DNA of 43,847 bases, from assembly GCA_016783485.1 (NCBI GenBank), contig JADHWM010000007.1:1-43847 (forward strand). Reading direction: 5' to 3'. Below are positions 32,560-41,285 of the stretch, in pieces. The notes under the pieces are model-generated. The model was given only the letters and a program-made list of their open reading frames with translations, was not told the origin of the DNA and searched no databases. This DNA is from Candidatus Bathyarchaeota archaeon. GTDB taxonomy: Archaea; Thermoproteota; Bathyarchaeia; TCS64. A program made the position numbers and the translations under genes. Numbering within the stretch: position 1 is the first letter of the stretch; each line of letters opens with the position of its first letter.

Positions 32560-34263
32560 CTAAACTGCGTCATCACAGGCCTGGTAGAATCTTTGACTGA
32601 ACCTGTTGACGAACTGTTTGAGCGTGTACGATGTGCAGTGAGAGTCGAAGAGGTACTCCATCCGCCCGCTCTGAGCCCCTATGCCGATCACCGCCATATT
32701 CGCGGCCACGAGATTACTGATGATCTCCGAGGCAGCGGAGTGAATGTCTTTGTACCCGTAGGGCCAGCCATCGGAGATGACCATCATCACCTTGAGCTCC
32801 TCCCTCCTCGCAACCAGGGCCCTCCCCGCGAGCTCGATCGCGTCAGGCATGAAGGAGAGGCCCCTGAAGGCCAAGCCTCCGAGCCTGGCCTTGACTCGGG
32901 CGTTGTAATGCTCGCTGAAGTCCTTGATGATCTCGAACCGGTCGTTGAAGGCGAAGACGCTCCACGATGTCATGTCCAGTAGAACCTTGCCCGCGGACTC
33001 CGCCAGGATGACGGCGGTCTCCAGCGCGTAGTCTCTGACGTTCCTCATGCTAGTGCTCGCGTCGACGACGATGGCCCAGGCGAAGCTCTGCTTGATCTTC
33101 TCGTCCTTGAGGAAGATGTCGGTCCTTTCGCTCTTGCTCGCGATGACCTGGACGGCGTCTGCGAGGTCGAGGACCCCGAACTTCTTCCTGATGTCCTCCA
33201 TGTACTCGTTCATCGCCCCATTCAGGGCCTCGGTCATCTTGCTGGTGCTCCGCTTGCACCTCTCCTTGACCCGCAGGTACTCGGAGTAATCCTTGTTGGG
33301 GAACCCCAGGGAGTTGAACCTAGTGGATTGCGCAGGCTCCTCGTATCTCGAGAGAATCTTCCGCTCTTTCTCCTTCTCGAGAAAGTGGGATTCGAAGACC
33401 TGGAGCGCTTCCGCCTCCGACACTCTGCCAGGTTGAGACTGCCCTACGACAACCTGATCTCCACTGAGACCCTCGACGCACTCGGCCAGAAGCCCCTCAA
33501 ACCACTCCTGAGTGCCCACCCTCATGGGCGGAAAGAGGCTGCTTGCACCCAGATTCTCAGAAAAAGGCGGTGAGGGAGCCTCGATTATGGGCCCATACTC
33601 CAACAGGGCTCTGTAGACGGATTCAGCCGCTTCCAGCTTCTGGGGGAGGATGTCCGTCTCTTCATCGCGCAGGGACCTGCCAACAGCTTCCCTGAATCTC
33701 CTCAATAATTGGTAGAGGGGCTCAACGATGCCCAGGTCATAATCGGAGACATAACTAGTGAGACCGGTGTTGGCATAGACCATCAGGGATACCATGAGGC
33801 GGGTCGCCTGGACCCGTATGTTATCTACGCTCCTGAGCCTCGCAAGCATCATCGCCCCCGCGAATCCTAGGTCCAACACTTTGTCGGGATACCAGGTGGC
33901 GACGCATTGATTGACCCATATATCCTCCACCAGGGAGACCACGAAATTTGACAATACATCGTTCTTCCCCTCCCTCCACCCGTCGTAGGCGATATCCTTC
34001 CAGGACAACGTATGGCCGCTGAGGTGATAAACCGAGGCCCTGAAGAGCCAAACGATCTTTTTCCTGCCCTCCACGTCGTCTGGGAAAGTATATTCAAGGA
34101 ATGCAAGCGTTCCATCCCCGATTCTGGGTAAAGGGAGCTTAACGATGAATCCTAGCTCGTCCTCATCGAAATCGGGATACTCCAGGTCATATGCCATGAT
34201 GAACTTGAGTTTCAGTGGATCCTTCTCGAAAGAAAGGGATCTGGCGTACTCATCGAACCCCAT
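32560..34263 (-). CDS. VWA-domain protein, partner of the MoxR ATPase
   Basis: 567 residues from the ATG at 34263. The C-terminal 180 residues are a von Willebrand A domain: MIDAS motif DASTS (401-405), threonine/serine position in RGLSFMPDAI, and SDGWPYG with D498, so metal binding should be possible. The first 380 residues are mostly helical and specific, with WKDIAYDGW and DIWVNQ segments reminiscent of CobT/CoxE-type proteins and a charged KEKERKILSRYEE linker. It should act with the AAA+ ATPase facing it. The start shares a base with the stop of the small gene upstream (TGATG); a 24-residue longer frame is less likely. Confidence 0.85.
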   Translation of the reverse strand: MGFDEYARSLSFEKDPLKLKFIMAYDLEYPDFDEDELGFIVKLPLPRIGDGTLAFLEYTFPDDVEGRKKIVWLFRASVYHLSGHTLSWKDIAYDGWREGKNDVLSNFVVSLVEDIWVNQCVATWYPDKVLDLGFAGAMMLARLRSVDNIRVQATRLMVSLMVYANTGLTSYVSDYDLGIVEPLYQLLRRFREAVGRSLRDEETDILPQKLEAAESVYRALLEYGPIIEAPSPPFSENLGASSLFPPMRVGTQEWFEGLLAECVEGLSGDQVVVGQSQPGRVSEAEALQVFESHFLEKEKERKILSRYEEPAQSTRFNSLGFPNKDYSEYLRVKERCKRSTSKMTEALNGAMNEYMEDIRKKFGVLDLADAVQVIASKSERTDIFLKDEKIKQSFAWAIVVDASTSMRNVRDYALETAVILAESAGKVLLDMTSWSVFAFNDRFEIIKDFSEHYNARVKARLGGLAFRGLSFMPDAIELAGRALVARREELKVMMVISDGWPYGYKDIHSAASEIISNLVAANMAVIGIGAQSGRMEYLFDSHCTSYTLKQFVNRFSQRFYQACDDAV

Positions 34264-34484
34264 CAATCCCCGCCTCGCTGATAGTAGTTGCCCCCCGGAA
34301 TAGATCTTGAGAGCTCGCCTATTCCGAAATAGCATGGGACGGTGAATCGGAGACGCTCAGCCAGGCCCTCTAGTCTCTCAATCATCTCGGTTGTTTCGGT
34401 CAAAACTCGGAGAGATTCTTCATAAACGCCTGTCTGTGAGGAAAAAGACCAACACTGCACCCACGAAGAGAGCATGCATGCCAT
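34263..34484 (-). CDS. Small protein translationally coupled to the VWA gene
   Basis: 73 residues or fewer, ending in TGATG, which is also the start of the VWA gene. The later part looks real: a charged amphipathic helix (ESLRVLTETTEMIERLEGLAERLRF), then TVPCYFGIGELSRSIPGGNYYQRGGD. The first 19 residues (cysteine- and tryptophan-rich) look less protein-like, and the start codon is uncertain. No family is recognised. The one-base coupling suggests its product is made in step with the VWA protein. Confidence 0.5.
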   Translation of the reverse strand: MACMLSSWVQCWSFSSQTGVYEESLRVLTETTEMIERLEGLAERLRFTVPCYFGIGELSRSIPGGNYYQRGGD

Positions 34485-34541
34485 GAGGCTGGGAGTTAGC
34501 GTATGTGAAGTGTTTCAAAGAAACGGAGGCGGGCATGGGCC

Positions 34542-35060
34542 CTATCGTTGGACGGCCTGGATGACGGTGAACCCCCTGTTGAAGGTGAACCTCGCCAGGG
34601 CGTCGTCGTCCACGGGATTGATGATGATCTTCCTTAGGACGCCTTCCTCTAGGTAGCAGATGTACCTGATGTCGTTTCCGAGCCCGACCTTCCTGAGCTC
34701 CTCGAGGGACTCAATCCCCCTGCTCAGCGCCTCCAGCTTCTCCGAGATCTTCGAGATGGCCTCGAACATCACCTCGGCCTCTCCCTGGAGGCTTGAGCTG
34801 AGCTCTATTCCCTGGAACTGGACCCAGTCGGAGCCTTTCCTCTTCTTGTCGTTCTTCTTGCTGCCGAGTTTCTCGAGGTCAAGCTGCTTGAACCAGTCCT
34901 CGTCGCCGTGCTCCTCCTCGGCCTCCCGCAGGAAATTCCCGAGGCGCTCGCTGATCTCCTCCTTTTGGGACAGGTACGACTCGCTCTCAGCTTCGAGACG
35001 AGTCTGGAGCTCCTGGAGCGAGCGGATGGTGACGATCTCGGTGACGAGCCTCCCGTTCAA
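34542..35060 (-). CDS. Coiled-coil protein of the MoxR-VWA region
   Basis: 172 residues from a TTG at 35060, which follows GGGAGGA by six bases, a strong ribosome site that decides the start. Helices IRSLQELQTRLEAESESYLSQKEEISERLGNFLREAEEE (12-50) and EAEVMFEAISKISEKLEALSRGIESLEELRKV should form coiled coils, with a basic linker (KLGSKKNDKKRKG) between. The end is a beta-hairpin-like GNDIRYICYLEEGVLRKIIINPVDDDALARF. That hairpin is similar by eye to GDLVVLHRDGRMESVDLTDV in the protein at 30562-31191. No known family. Confidence 0.75.
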   Translation of the reverse strand: MNGRLVTEIVTIRSLQELQTRLEAESESYLSQKEEISERLGNFLREAEEEHGDEDWFKQLDLEKLGSKKNDKKRKGSDWVQFQGIELSSSLQGEAEVMFEAISKISEKLEALSRGIESLEELRKVGLGNDIRYICYLEEGVLRKIIINPVDDDALARFTFNRGFTVIQAVQR

Positions 35061-35171
35061 GCGAATCCTCCCTTAGTAATTGTTCGGCCCTTGCCTTAGC
35101 CTCTGACCAGAATGAGCTCCGAGTTTTAATGAGGATTTGTGAGTTTTACGGCACTACACACTCAGCTAGGT

Positions 35172-35948
35172 CTAGCCGAGGAAGAAAGGCTTCAGGGTGG
35201 CGAGAGCGATATCACCCAGCGCCAGCGCCAGTACGTATCCGATGGCGATGTAGACCAAGAAGGGCAGGGTGTTGGAGACCCAGACCTCCTCCACGCCCGA
35301 GGCCTCCAATGTTGTGAAGACCTCCACCGCCGAGTCGTCGTCCTGGATGTCGGGCATGAGGATCAGCCTTCTACCCTGCATCTCCTCGGTTCCGGGTACC
35401 TCGAGGGGATACTGGAACGGGGGGCCCCTCACGGACCCAACCTCCATCTTGATCCCGGTGAACATGACCACGAGCTTCCTCCAGGTGGACTCGTCCTCGA
35501 GCCCGCTGAACAGGTTCCTGCCTTGAAGGGTCGACGCTAGGTTCCGGACCAGGAGGACGAGGGAGAAGGATGCACCGCATATAGCTGAGTTGGAGAACAG
35601 AGTGAGAGGGAAAAGAGGAGACACAATCCCGAGGGAAGGTTCCAGCCCTCGTGGGGATGTGGGATGGAGAACTGCGAGAGCGATGAACGCAAGCACGTCT
35701 GCGCCCCCGAACAGGCCGAGGTATCCCAAGCCGATTGATATTGCCGAGGAGATCAGAACCACGGCCACGAACCAGACCAGGGTGAGGCTGCCCGTGTATA
35801 CCTCGTAGAGGGCGATTATCAGCCCGAGGCCCCCGAACACCAGCCAGACCATGTCGTAGATCTCCCTGGTCTTCAGGTCGACCCAGGACGTGTAGCCCAG
35901 CATGGTGAGGCTGAGGAGGACCCTCAGGGCGTCCAGGGTGTTCAGAAT
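35172..35948 (-). CDS. Archaeal prepilin peptidase (A24 type), probable ATT start
   Basis: About 258 residues with several membrane helices. The two aspartates of A24 aspartic prepilin/preflagellin peptidases are VDLKTREIYD and GLFGGADVLAF (a GxGD-type motif), 60 residues apart, as in archaeal FlaK. It should cleave class III signal peptides of the pilin-like proteins upstream. The first ATG (35903) would leave only eight residues before the first catalytic aspartate, losing the first helix. The frame continues upstream through LDALRVLLSLTM to an ATT at 35948 that follows GAGGTG, with a stop just beyond and no ATG, GTG or TTG. A TATA-like CTTAAAAGC at 35988-35996 fits this start. Confidence 0.82.
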   Translation of the reverse strand: MLNTLDALRVLLSLTMLGYTSWVDLKTREIYDMVWLVFGGLGLIIALYEVYTGSLTLVWFVAVVLISSAISIGLGYLGLFGGADVLAFIALAVLHPTSPRGLEPSLGIVSPLFPLTLFSNSAICGASFSLVLLVRNLASTLQGRNLFSGLEDESTWRKLVVMFTGIKMEVGSVRGPPFQYPLEVPGTEEMQGRRLILMPDIQDDDSAVEVFTTLEASGVEEVWVSNTLPFLVYIAIGYVLALALGDIALATLKPFFLG

Positions 35949-36005
35949 GGTGCACCTCTATTCTCGAACAGATTACCGTTTCAAGTCGCTTTTAAGGAGT
36001 TGTCG

Positions 36006-36761
36006 TCAACCCTCGACGAGGGTCTCCTGGGCCTGAACGAAGACCCCTCTCACGTCATTGACTCGCATGCGGATATTGATATGGTTCCCCGGGACTCCTG
36101 CACTGAATGTGAATCTATAGATCCCGTTCCCGTAATCCATAAACGCATAATCACCCTCCTGTGAAGCGTCGTTCCAAAGCCCAATACTCATGTACTCAAG
36201 CGCCGTAGATTGCGCCAGAGCTGGGGAATCCTCGTTCAGCACGTAAAGTGTTACGGTGACGTTTTTCTGGTTCCCGGAGATCACTGTGTAGCTCCCCAAG
36301 GTCCTGATCTCCGTGGTCTTGTTTACCGGGAAAGCCCAGTCGACCTCCGCTCCCCGGCCACCGATATTAAGTGTGAAGTCGACGTATGCGCTGGAGACCC
36401 CCACGCCCGAGGTCCCCCAGTCGAGCCAGATCCCGTCAGAATATGGCACTTGAGACCCAAGGGTCGCATTGAGGTCGCAGACACCGAACCTGTAATCGCC
36501 CCTCGTGAACGCCTCCCACCGGACGAGGTTGACACCCAGATTCGAGGAGGCCCCCCCATGGCTGACGTTGACGAGGGAAGCTGTGACGGTGTGAATCGAC
36601 CCCAGCCTGATGTGCTGAGCATAGTCGATCAGTGTGCCGTACGCCGGGGATGCATCGATCCTGCTGTTCCTGTAGATGTACACGTTGGCGGACAGGAGTA
36701 GGATGGAGATAGCGAAGGCGGCCACAATGAGGACCTGCCCACGCCTGAAACTGGCTTTCAT
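36006..36761 (-). CDS. Pilin-like secreted protein with class III signal
   Basis: 251 residues. The N-terminus MKASFRRGQ then a hydrophobic helix (VLIVAAFAISILLLSANVYIY) matches a short class III signal processed after RRG. The remainder is a beta-rich extracellular domain (YVDFTLNIGGRGAEVDW, NVTVTLYVLNED, YRFTFSAGVPGNHINIRMRV) with several N-x-S/T sites. It is the last gene of the seven-gene pilus operon and starts directly after the stop of the previous gene. It may be a minor pilin or tip subunit. No named family recognised. Confidence 0.75.
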   Translation of the reverse strand: MKASFRRGQVLIVAAFAISILLLSANVYIYRNSRIDASPAYGTLIDYAQHIRLGSIHTVTASLVNVSHGGASSNLGVNLVRWEAFTRGDYRFGVCDLNATLGSQVPYSDGIWLDWGTSGVGVSSAYVDFTLNIGGRGAEVDWAFPVNKTTEIRTLGSYTVISGNQKNVTVTLYVLNEDSPALAQSTALEYMSIGLWNDASQEGDYAFMDYGNGIYRFTFSAGVPGNHINIRMRVNDVRGVFVQAQETLVEG

Positions 36762-37175
36762 CTATGGGCCTCCTAGCTGCAGGCGTAGCCTGTATATGGG
36801 ACAGGTGCTCGACTCGACGGCAAGGAGATACTCAACGCTCTCGATCCTCCGCCCCGAGACGCCGCCATTGGATATCTCCCTCGTGTTTACTACGGTACCC
36901 TGCTCGTCAATCACCGTCATGTTGAAGGATACTCGGGTCGGCAGAACGACTCGGAGAGCCAGCTCAAGGCCGTCCCAGTCTCCAGAATCCACGAGGCGCC
37001 CCAGGATCCCGTTGGATTCGAGCATCAGCAGTGCCTGCATCCCCAAGGAGTCGAGGCCCGTCTCCTCGAGGTAATCCCTCTCCCTCGGCATCTGAGAGGC
37101 AAAGAGGAGGGTGGTCACTATGATAACCGCGGCGAGGAACACGTCCAAGGTGTGGACCACGCCCCTCCTAGTCAT
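36762..37175 (-). CDS. Small pilin-like protein
   Basis: 137 residues. MTRRG followed by a hydrophobic helix (VVHTLDVFLAAVIIVTTLLFAS) fits a class III signal and pilin helix. The short exported domain (SFNMTVIDEQGTVVNTREIS and later strands) is beta-rich. Its ATG overlaps the preceding gene's stop by eight bases, and the next gene begins at the base after its own stop, so translation is tightly coupled. Confidence 0.72.
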   Translation of the reverse strand: MTRRGVVHTLDVFLAAVIIVTTLLFASQMPRERDYLEETGLDSLGMQALLMLESNGILGRLVDSGDWDGLELALRVVLPTRVSFNMTVIDEQGTVVNTREISNGGVSGRRIESVEYLLAVESSTCPIYRLRLQLGGP

Positions 37176-38202
37176 ACTCGGCAGGGCTCCTGAACTTCAT
37201 CCCGCACCTGTATAGACCCCCTTCGATCTCAACGACGTACTCCACGACCCTGACATCCGAGACGACGTAGTCGTCGTCCATGTCCCCCCCCACCACCAAC
37301 GGGACCTGAGGGTATGCTACCCACTCCGCCCAGCGGTCCGTGCCGTTGATGCCGGTGAGGGTGACGACCATGGAGCCCCCGGCGAGGAGCCTAGGAATGG
37401 TATAGTCGGACCCCGAGGCGGTGAGGTTGAAGGAGTATCCGTACGAGAAAACCGCAGCGTTCCAGGCGGAGGCCCCGCCGGTCAGGGAGACACCGAGCAT
37501 GTAGTCGAGGGGACTCAGAGAGGCGAATGCTCCCGGCTGGCTCGGTTGGCTGATGTTGTGGGCGAAGGGTAAGACATCGAAGCTCATGATTGAGCCCTCT
37601 GCGCGAGCTATCCCGATCAACATTGCGGTGCCGTTCAGGGAGTTGGGGAGGGTGAACTGGACGGTCCCGGAGCCGTCCAGGGTCGTAGGCCCCGAGGATG
37701 AGTGCGTCGAGTTCCCTACAGCTACGTAATAACTCACCTGACACGGAAGGGGAAACCCGTCCCTCACCGCCGTGGCTGAGAAGTCGTACACTGTATCGCT
37801 CCCCTGAACCTGAGAAGAGGCCAGTGTCAAAGTGAGGTTGAACAAGGGCTCGACTGAGATCCGGAACGAGACATCGTCGATGCCCAGTGCCTGCCAGAGC
37901 GTGGAGTAGTTCAAGGATTGGGAGTGATCCGGGTTGAGGCGGGTCACCTTGTCGATGTCGAGCTGATAGGGGTCGCCACCGGCGGCTAACCCCAGCTCTG
38001 TGGGGGTGCCTCCCGTTCCCCAGCCTGCCGGCTCACCCCTCGATAGGAGGATGTATCGCCCTATCTGCTGGTAGCGCTCGACGCCGTGGACTTCCCCATC
38101 CAGGTAGGGTGCCACAACCATGCTGACGCCGAAGACCGCCCCGAGGGTGACCACGATCATCGCGATGGCGGCCAGGGTGAAGTCCACTGAGGCGGTGGGC
38201 AT
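37168..38202 (-). CDS. Membrane-anchored exported protein of the pilus operon
   Basis: 344 residues from the ATG at 38202, which shares a base with the stop of the platform gene (TAATG). One N-terminal helix (FTLAAIAMIVVTLGAVFGVSMVVAP) lacks the usual basic class III signal, so it may stay as an anchor. The large exterior domain is beta-rich with many N-x-S/T sites (SLNYSTLW, PLFNLTLTL, AHNISQPS). YSFNLTASGSDYTIPRLLAGGSMVVTLTGIN looks like an immunoglobulin-like strand pattern. A longer frame upstream is out of register with the overlapping gene and is rejected. A minor subunit or adhesin is possible. Confidence 0.72.
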   Translation of the reverse strand: MPTASVDFTLAAIAMIVVTLGAVFGVSMVVAPYLDGEVHGVERYQQIGRYILLSRGEPAGWGTGGTPTELGLAAGGDPYQLDIDKVTRLNPDHSQSLNYSTLWQALGIDDVSFRISVEPLFNLTLTLASSQVQGSDTVYDFSATAVRDGFPLPCQVSYYVAVGNSTHSSSGPTTLDGSGTVQFTLPNSLNGTAMLIGIARAEGSIMSFDVLPFAHNISQPSQPGAFASLSPLDYMLGVSLTGGASAWNAAVFSYGYSFNLTASGSDYTIPRLLAGGSMVVTLTGINGTDRWAEWVAYPQVPLVVGGDMDDDYVVSDVRVVEYVVEIEGGLYRCGMKFRSPAEYD

Positions 38203-39689
38203 TAGAACATCCCCCCGAAGAGCCCCGTCACGAGTCGAACGGAGAGGATGAGGGTGAAATATGAGGTGATAGCCAGGAGGGCCGCGTACTTGAAGCCCGA
38301 CGCGAAGTTCCCCTCGCTGACTTTCCCGATGAAGAATCCGGAGAGCCAGCTGTGGAAGACGATCCCCGCCCGGATGATGCCCCCTCCCCCGCTCATGTCG
38401 ACGTTGATCTGAGGGGCCGCGATAGAGCCCGCCGCGAGGGCCGGGATCTGGCTGAGGGTCTCCATGGTGAACGTGATGGTGAACGCCATCAGGATGGTCC
38501 AGATGAAGGGGAGGATCACGTAGGGCCGGAGCATGTCCCTCTGGCTCTTCTCGATGCTCTGGATCCTCTCGGTGTACTCCGCGAGGAGCCCCAGGGTGTC
38601 CGCGTCCCCGCCACCGATCTCGATGGTCTCCACGAGGATGAAGAAGTCCACAACCACGGGCCAGCTCTTGATCCACTCCGTGAGATCCGTGTAGATCTTC
38701 CTCAAGGAGACCCCCCACTCGATCTGGCTGTTGATCCGGCTGAGATCCGCCGTGAAGGGGCCGTAGCCCTTCCTCTTGGCGGCGTGGGAGATGCTCTTCT
38801 CCGGGGAGATCCCCGTCCTCCTCGCCTCGGTCACGTCCCTCATGAAGCTGGGTATCGCATTCTCAGCCGAAAAGTTCCTTCTGGAGATTCTACTGTAGAC
38901 GAGGATGGGGGGAATGCAGACCGCCACCAGCCCAGCGGTGACGATGGAGGCCAACCCCACAGTTTCCGTCACCCAAGATAGCTCTGGCAGGAGCTGGGTC
39001 GCCGCAAGGATAGCCGCAAAGAGGATCAATGGGATCGCCCCGGCGATGTAGGGCTCCCTCATCCCCCTCAGGGTGCCCGGCCTCGCGAGATTAGCCAAGT
39101 ACATGAAAAAGAACGAGAAGATAGGTATCACGTACAGGACTAGCGGATATATTAGAGCCGACGTGTCGGGGAGGCCCACGTCCCCCAGCATCTCGGTGGC
39201 GGGGGAGGTCACCGTGGAGAGGATATAGAAGCAGAATATGACGATGAGGAGCACCATGTAGGCTTCGACGAGGGTCTCGAGGCGCTCCACGGCGTTCCTG
39301 GCGTTCGAGGCATGGACATCGAAGATGCTCCTTAGCTTGCTCGTGAGGTAGTTGATGACGCTGCCACCGCTCCGCACCGAGGAGATGTACCCTTCCAAGA
39401 AGTCGGCGTACTGCCTCGAGACCGTTTTCTCTGCCCGCTTCCCCATCGCTGTGAGGGGGTCGTTCCCCAGGACCTCGACGAGACGTACGATCTCGTCCCC
39501 CTCCTCCTTGAACTTGTGGAGGATGTCCACCTTCCGGAGCCTCTTGAAGCTCTCATAGGGCGTGATGCCGCTGGCGGCCATCAGGGTGATCATCATCGTG
39601 GCGTAGGGGAGCTCGGCCTCGAGCTTCGGGTCCGAGTCCCCATCGAGGACCTGCTTGATCCTGCTGCGCCACCCAGTCTCCTCCAACAT
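38202..39689 (-). CDS. Type IV pilus/secretion platform protein (TadC/FlaJ-like, T2SSF)
   Basis: 495 residues with two T2SSF-like halves. A cytoplasmic four-helix part (about 25-135, with ATMMITLMAASGITPYESF and LEGYISSVRSGGSVINYL) is followed by membrane helices near 145-165, 180-200, 215-235 and 240-265. A second cytoplasmic part (about 275-390; SFMRDVTEARRTGISPEKSI, ETIEIGGGDADTLGLLAEY) is followed by further helices to the end. This is the inner-membrane platform that the assembly ATPase drives. GGGAGGAGAG gives a strong ribosome site. It lies next to the ATPase gene, as usual in archaeal pilus loci. Confidence 0.9.
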   Translation of the reverse strand: MLEETGWRSRIKQVLDGDSDPKLEAELPYATMMITLMAASGITPYESFKRLRKVDILHKFKEEGDEIVRLVEVLGNDPLTAMGKRAEKTVSRQYADFLEGYISSVRSGGSVINYLTSKLRSIFDVHASNARNAVERLETLVEAYMVLLIVIFCFYILSTVTSPATEMLGDVGLPDTSALIYPLVLYVIPIFSFFFMYLANLARPGTLRGMREPYIAGAIPLILFAAILAATQLLPELSWVTETVGLASIVTAGLVAVCIPPILVYSRISRRNFSAENAIPSFMRDVTEARRTGISPEKSISHAAKRKGYGPFTADLSRINSQIEWGVSLRKIYTDLTEWIKSWPVVVDFFILVETIEIGGGDADTLGLLAEYTERIQSIEKSQRDMLRPYVILPFIWTILMAFTITFTMETLSQIPALAAGSIAAPQINVDMSGGGGIIRAGIVFHSWLSGFFIGKVSEGNFASGFKYAALLAITSYFTLILSVRLVTGLFGGMF

Positions 39690-39698
39690 CTCTCCTCC

Positions 39699-41279
39699 CT
39701 ATGTGTCCTGGCTCACCTTCTGGTACATCGCCGCGGGGTCGTTGTAGTACTTGTTGAGGACCTCGTTGACGCTCCGGTAGTCCCTGATGTTCATGTTAGC
39801 CATCCAGAGAAGGATGTCCTTCCTCCTATCCAGCTCCTCCACGAGGAAATCGACGGAGAGGTCGAGGCTCAAAGCCATCTGCTTCAGGAGGTAGCTCTCA
39901 GCGAAATTGTCGTCGAAGGTGTCCGTCCCAGGGTTCCACTTGGAGACCTCCACGGTCCCCCCGGCCCGGGTGACCTCCGCGATGTTCACAAACTTCCTGT
40001 TCGAGCTCCGCCGCTCCCCGCTGACGAACATGGGACTCTTGACGTGCTTAACCACGATTACGCAGTTCATCAAGGGAAGAATGTCCGCGGGGATATCCAT
40101 CGGAGGCTGGGTGAGCCTCTTCAGGGCGATATCGACGCTGTCCGCGTGCATCGTGCATAGGCCGCCGTGGCCCGTCGCGAGGCTCTGGAACAGTACGTAG
40201 GACTCGTCGCCCCTGATCTCGCCCACGATGATGAGGTCTGGCCGGTGGCGTACGGCCGACTTGATGAGGTCGAAGAGGGAGATCTCCCCGCTACGCTCTA
40301 TCCCGAAGCCTGGGCGGGAGATCATGGAGACCCAGTTCTCGTGGGGGAGGTTGACCTCGGCGACCTCCTCGACGGTGATGAGCTTGTAGCTCGGGTGGGT
40401 GAGGCACGCCACCGCGTTGAGGGCTGTGGTCTTGCCGGCTCCAGTAGAGCCCACGATCATCGCCGAGTACTTGTTCTCCATGAGCAGCCAGAGGTAAGCA
40501 GCGGAGGCCTCGCTTAGGGTCTCCATCTTGATGAGATCCACGATGGTGATGGGGTCGGTCCTGAACTTCCTGATGGTGAAGCTGGTACCGGAGGGCGTCA
40601 CCTCCTTCCCGTATGTGACTGCGAGCCTGTGCTTCCCTGGGAGGGTCGCGTCGACGATGGGATAGGCCAAGCTGACGTGTTTCCTGGCCTTGTGGACCAG
40701 CTTGATGATGAAGTCGTTGAGCTCCTCCTCCCCGAACTGGATGGTGGTCCGGATGTTCTCGAAGTTCCTGTGCCAGAGGAACAAGGGCTTCCCGAACCCG
40801 GTGCAGCTGATGTCCTCTATCCCGGGGTCGTGCATAAGGGGGTCCACCTTGTCGAAGCCCGCTATGTCCCTCTCCAGATAGTAGAGGACCTTCTTGATGC
40901 CGATGGGGGTGAGGCCCGAGACGAGCTTCTTGTTCTCCCCCAGGATAAGGGGCACCTGCTCGTTGAAGGCCTCAGCGATGTTCTGGCCCTCCCTCGGGGC
41001 CTCGAGTTCCTTCTCCAGGATGTCGTTGAGCTTCTCGCTGACTTCTCTCTCCTCGGCGTCCATGAGGAGTTCGTCGACGATGAAGATGTGCTCCGATGTC
41101 TCCTCGTCCTTAGCTATGATGCAGTATGAGAACGGGGCCCGGAGAGGATAGCTCTCCACCTCGACGTAGCCTTCCGGGACTTTCCACCGGTTTATTCCGA
41201 GGGCGCCCAGCAGGGTGTCCCGAGGCACCCCCTCGTCCCCGATGTCCTTGAGCCTGCTCTTCTTCCGCCTGAATGCCAT
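39699..41279 (-). CDS. Type II/IV secretion or pilus assembly ATPase (TadA/PilB/FlaI family)
   Basis: 526 residues. The N-terminal 220 residues lead into the GspE-type ATPase: IVDATLPGKHRLAVTYGKEVTPSGTSFTIRKF, Walker A GSTGAGKTT (277-285), Asp-box-like VEEVAEVNLPHENWVSM, Walker B RPDLIIVGEIRGDE and the His-box ATGHGGLCTMHAD. It hydrolyses ATP to push pilin subunits through the platform protein. The ATG at 41279 is chosen over the adjoining TTG at 41282. The C-terminal 100 residues are lineage-specific. It is the third gene of the operon. Confidence 0.93.
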   Translation of the reverse strand: MAFRRKKSRLKDIGDEGVPRDTLLGALGINRWKVPEGYVEVESYPLRAPFSYCIIAKDEETSEHIFIVDELLMDAEEREVSEKLNDILEKELEAPREGQNIAEAFNEQVPLILGENKKLVSGLTPIGIKKVLYYLERDIAGFDKVDPLMHDPGIEDISCTGFGKPLFLWHRNFENIRTTIQFGEEELNDFIIKLVHKARKHVSLAYPIVDATLPGKHRLAVTYGKEVTPSGTSFTIRKFRTDPITIVDLIKMETLSEASAAYLWLLMENKYSAMIVGSTGAGKTTALNAVACLTHPSYKLITVEEVAEVNLPHENWVSMISRPGFGIERSGEISLFDLIKSAVRHRPDLIIVGEIRGDESYVLFQSLATGHGGLCTMHADSVDIALKRLTQPPMDIPADILPLMNCVIVVKHVKSPMFVSGERRSSNRKFVNIAEVTRAGGTVEVSKWNPGTDTFDDNFAESYLLKQMALSLDLSVDFLVEELDRRKDILLWMANMNIRDYRSVNEVLNKYYNDPAAMYQKVSQDT

Positions 41280-41285
41280 CAACTC

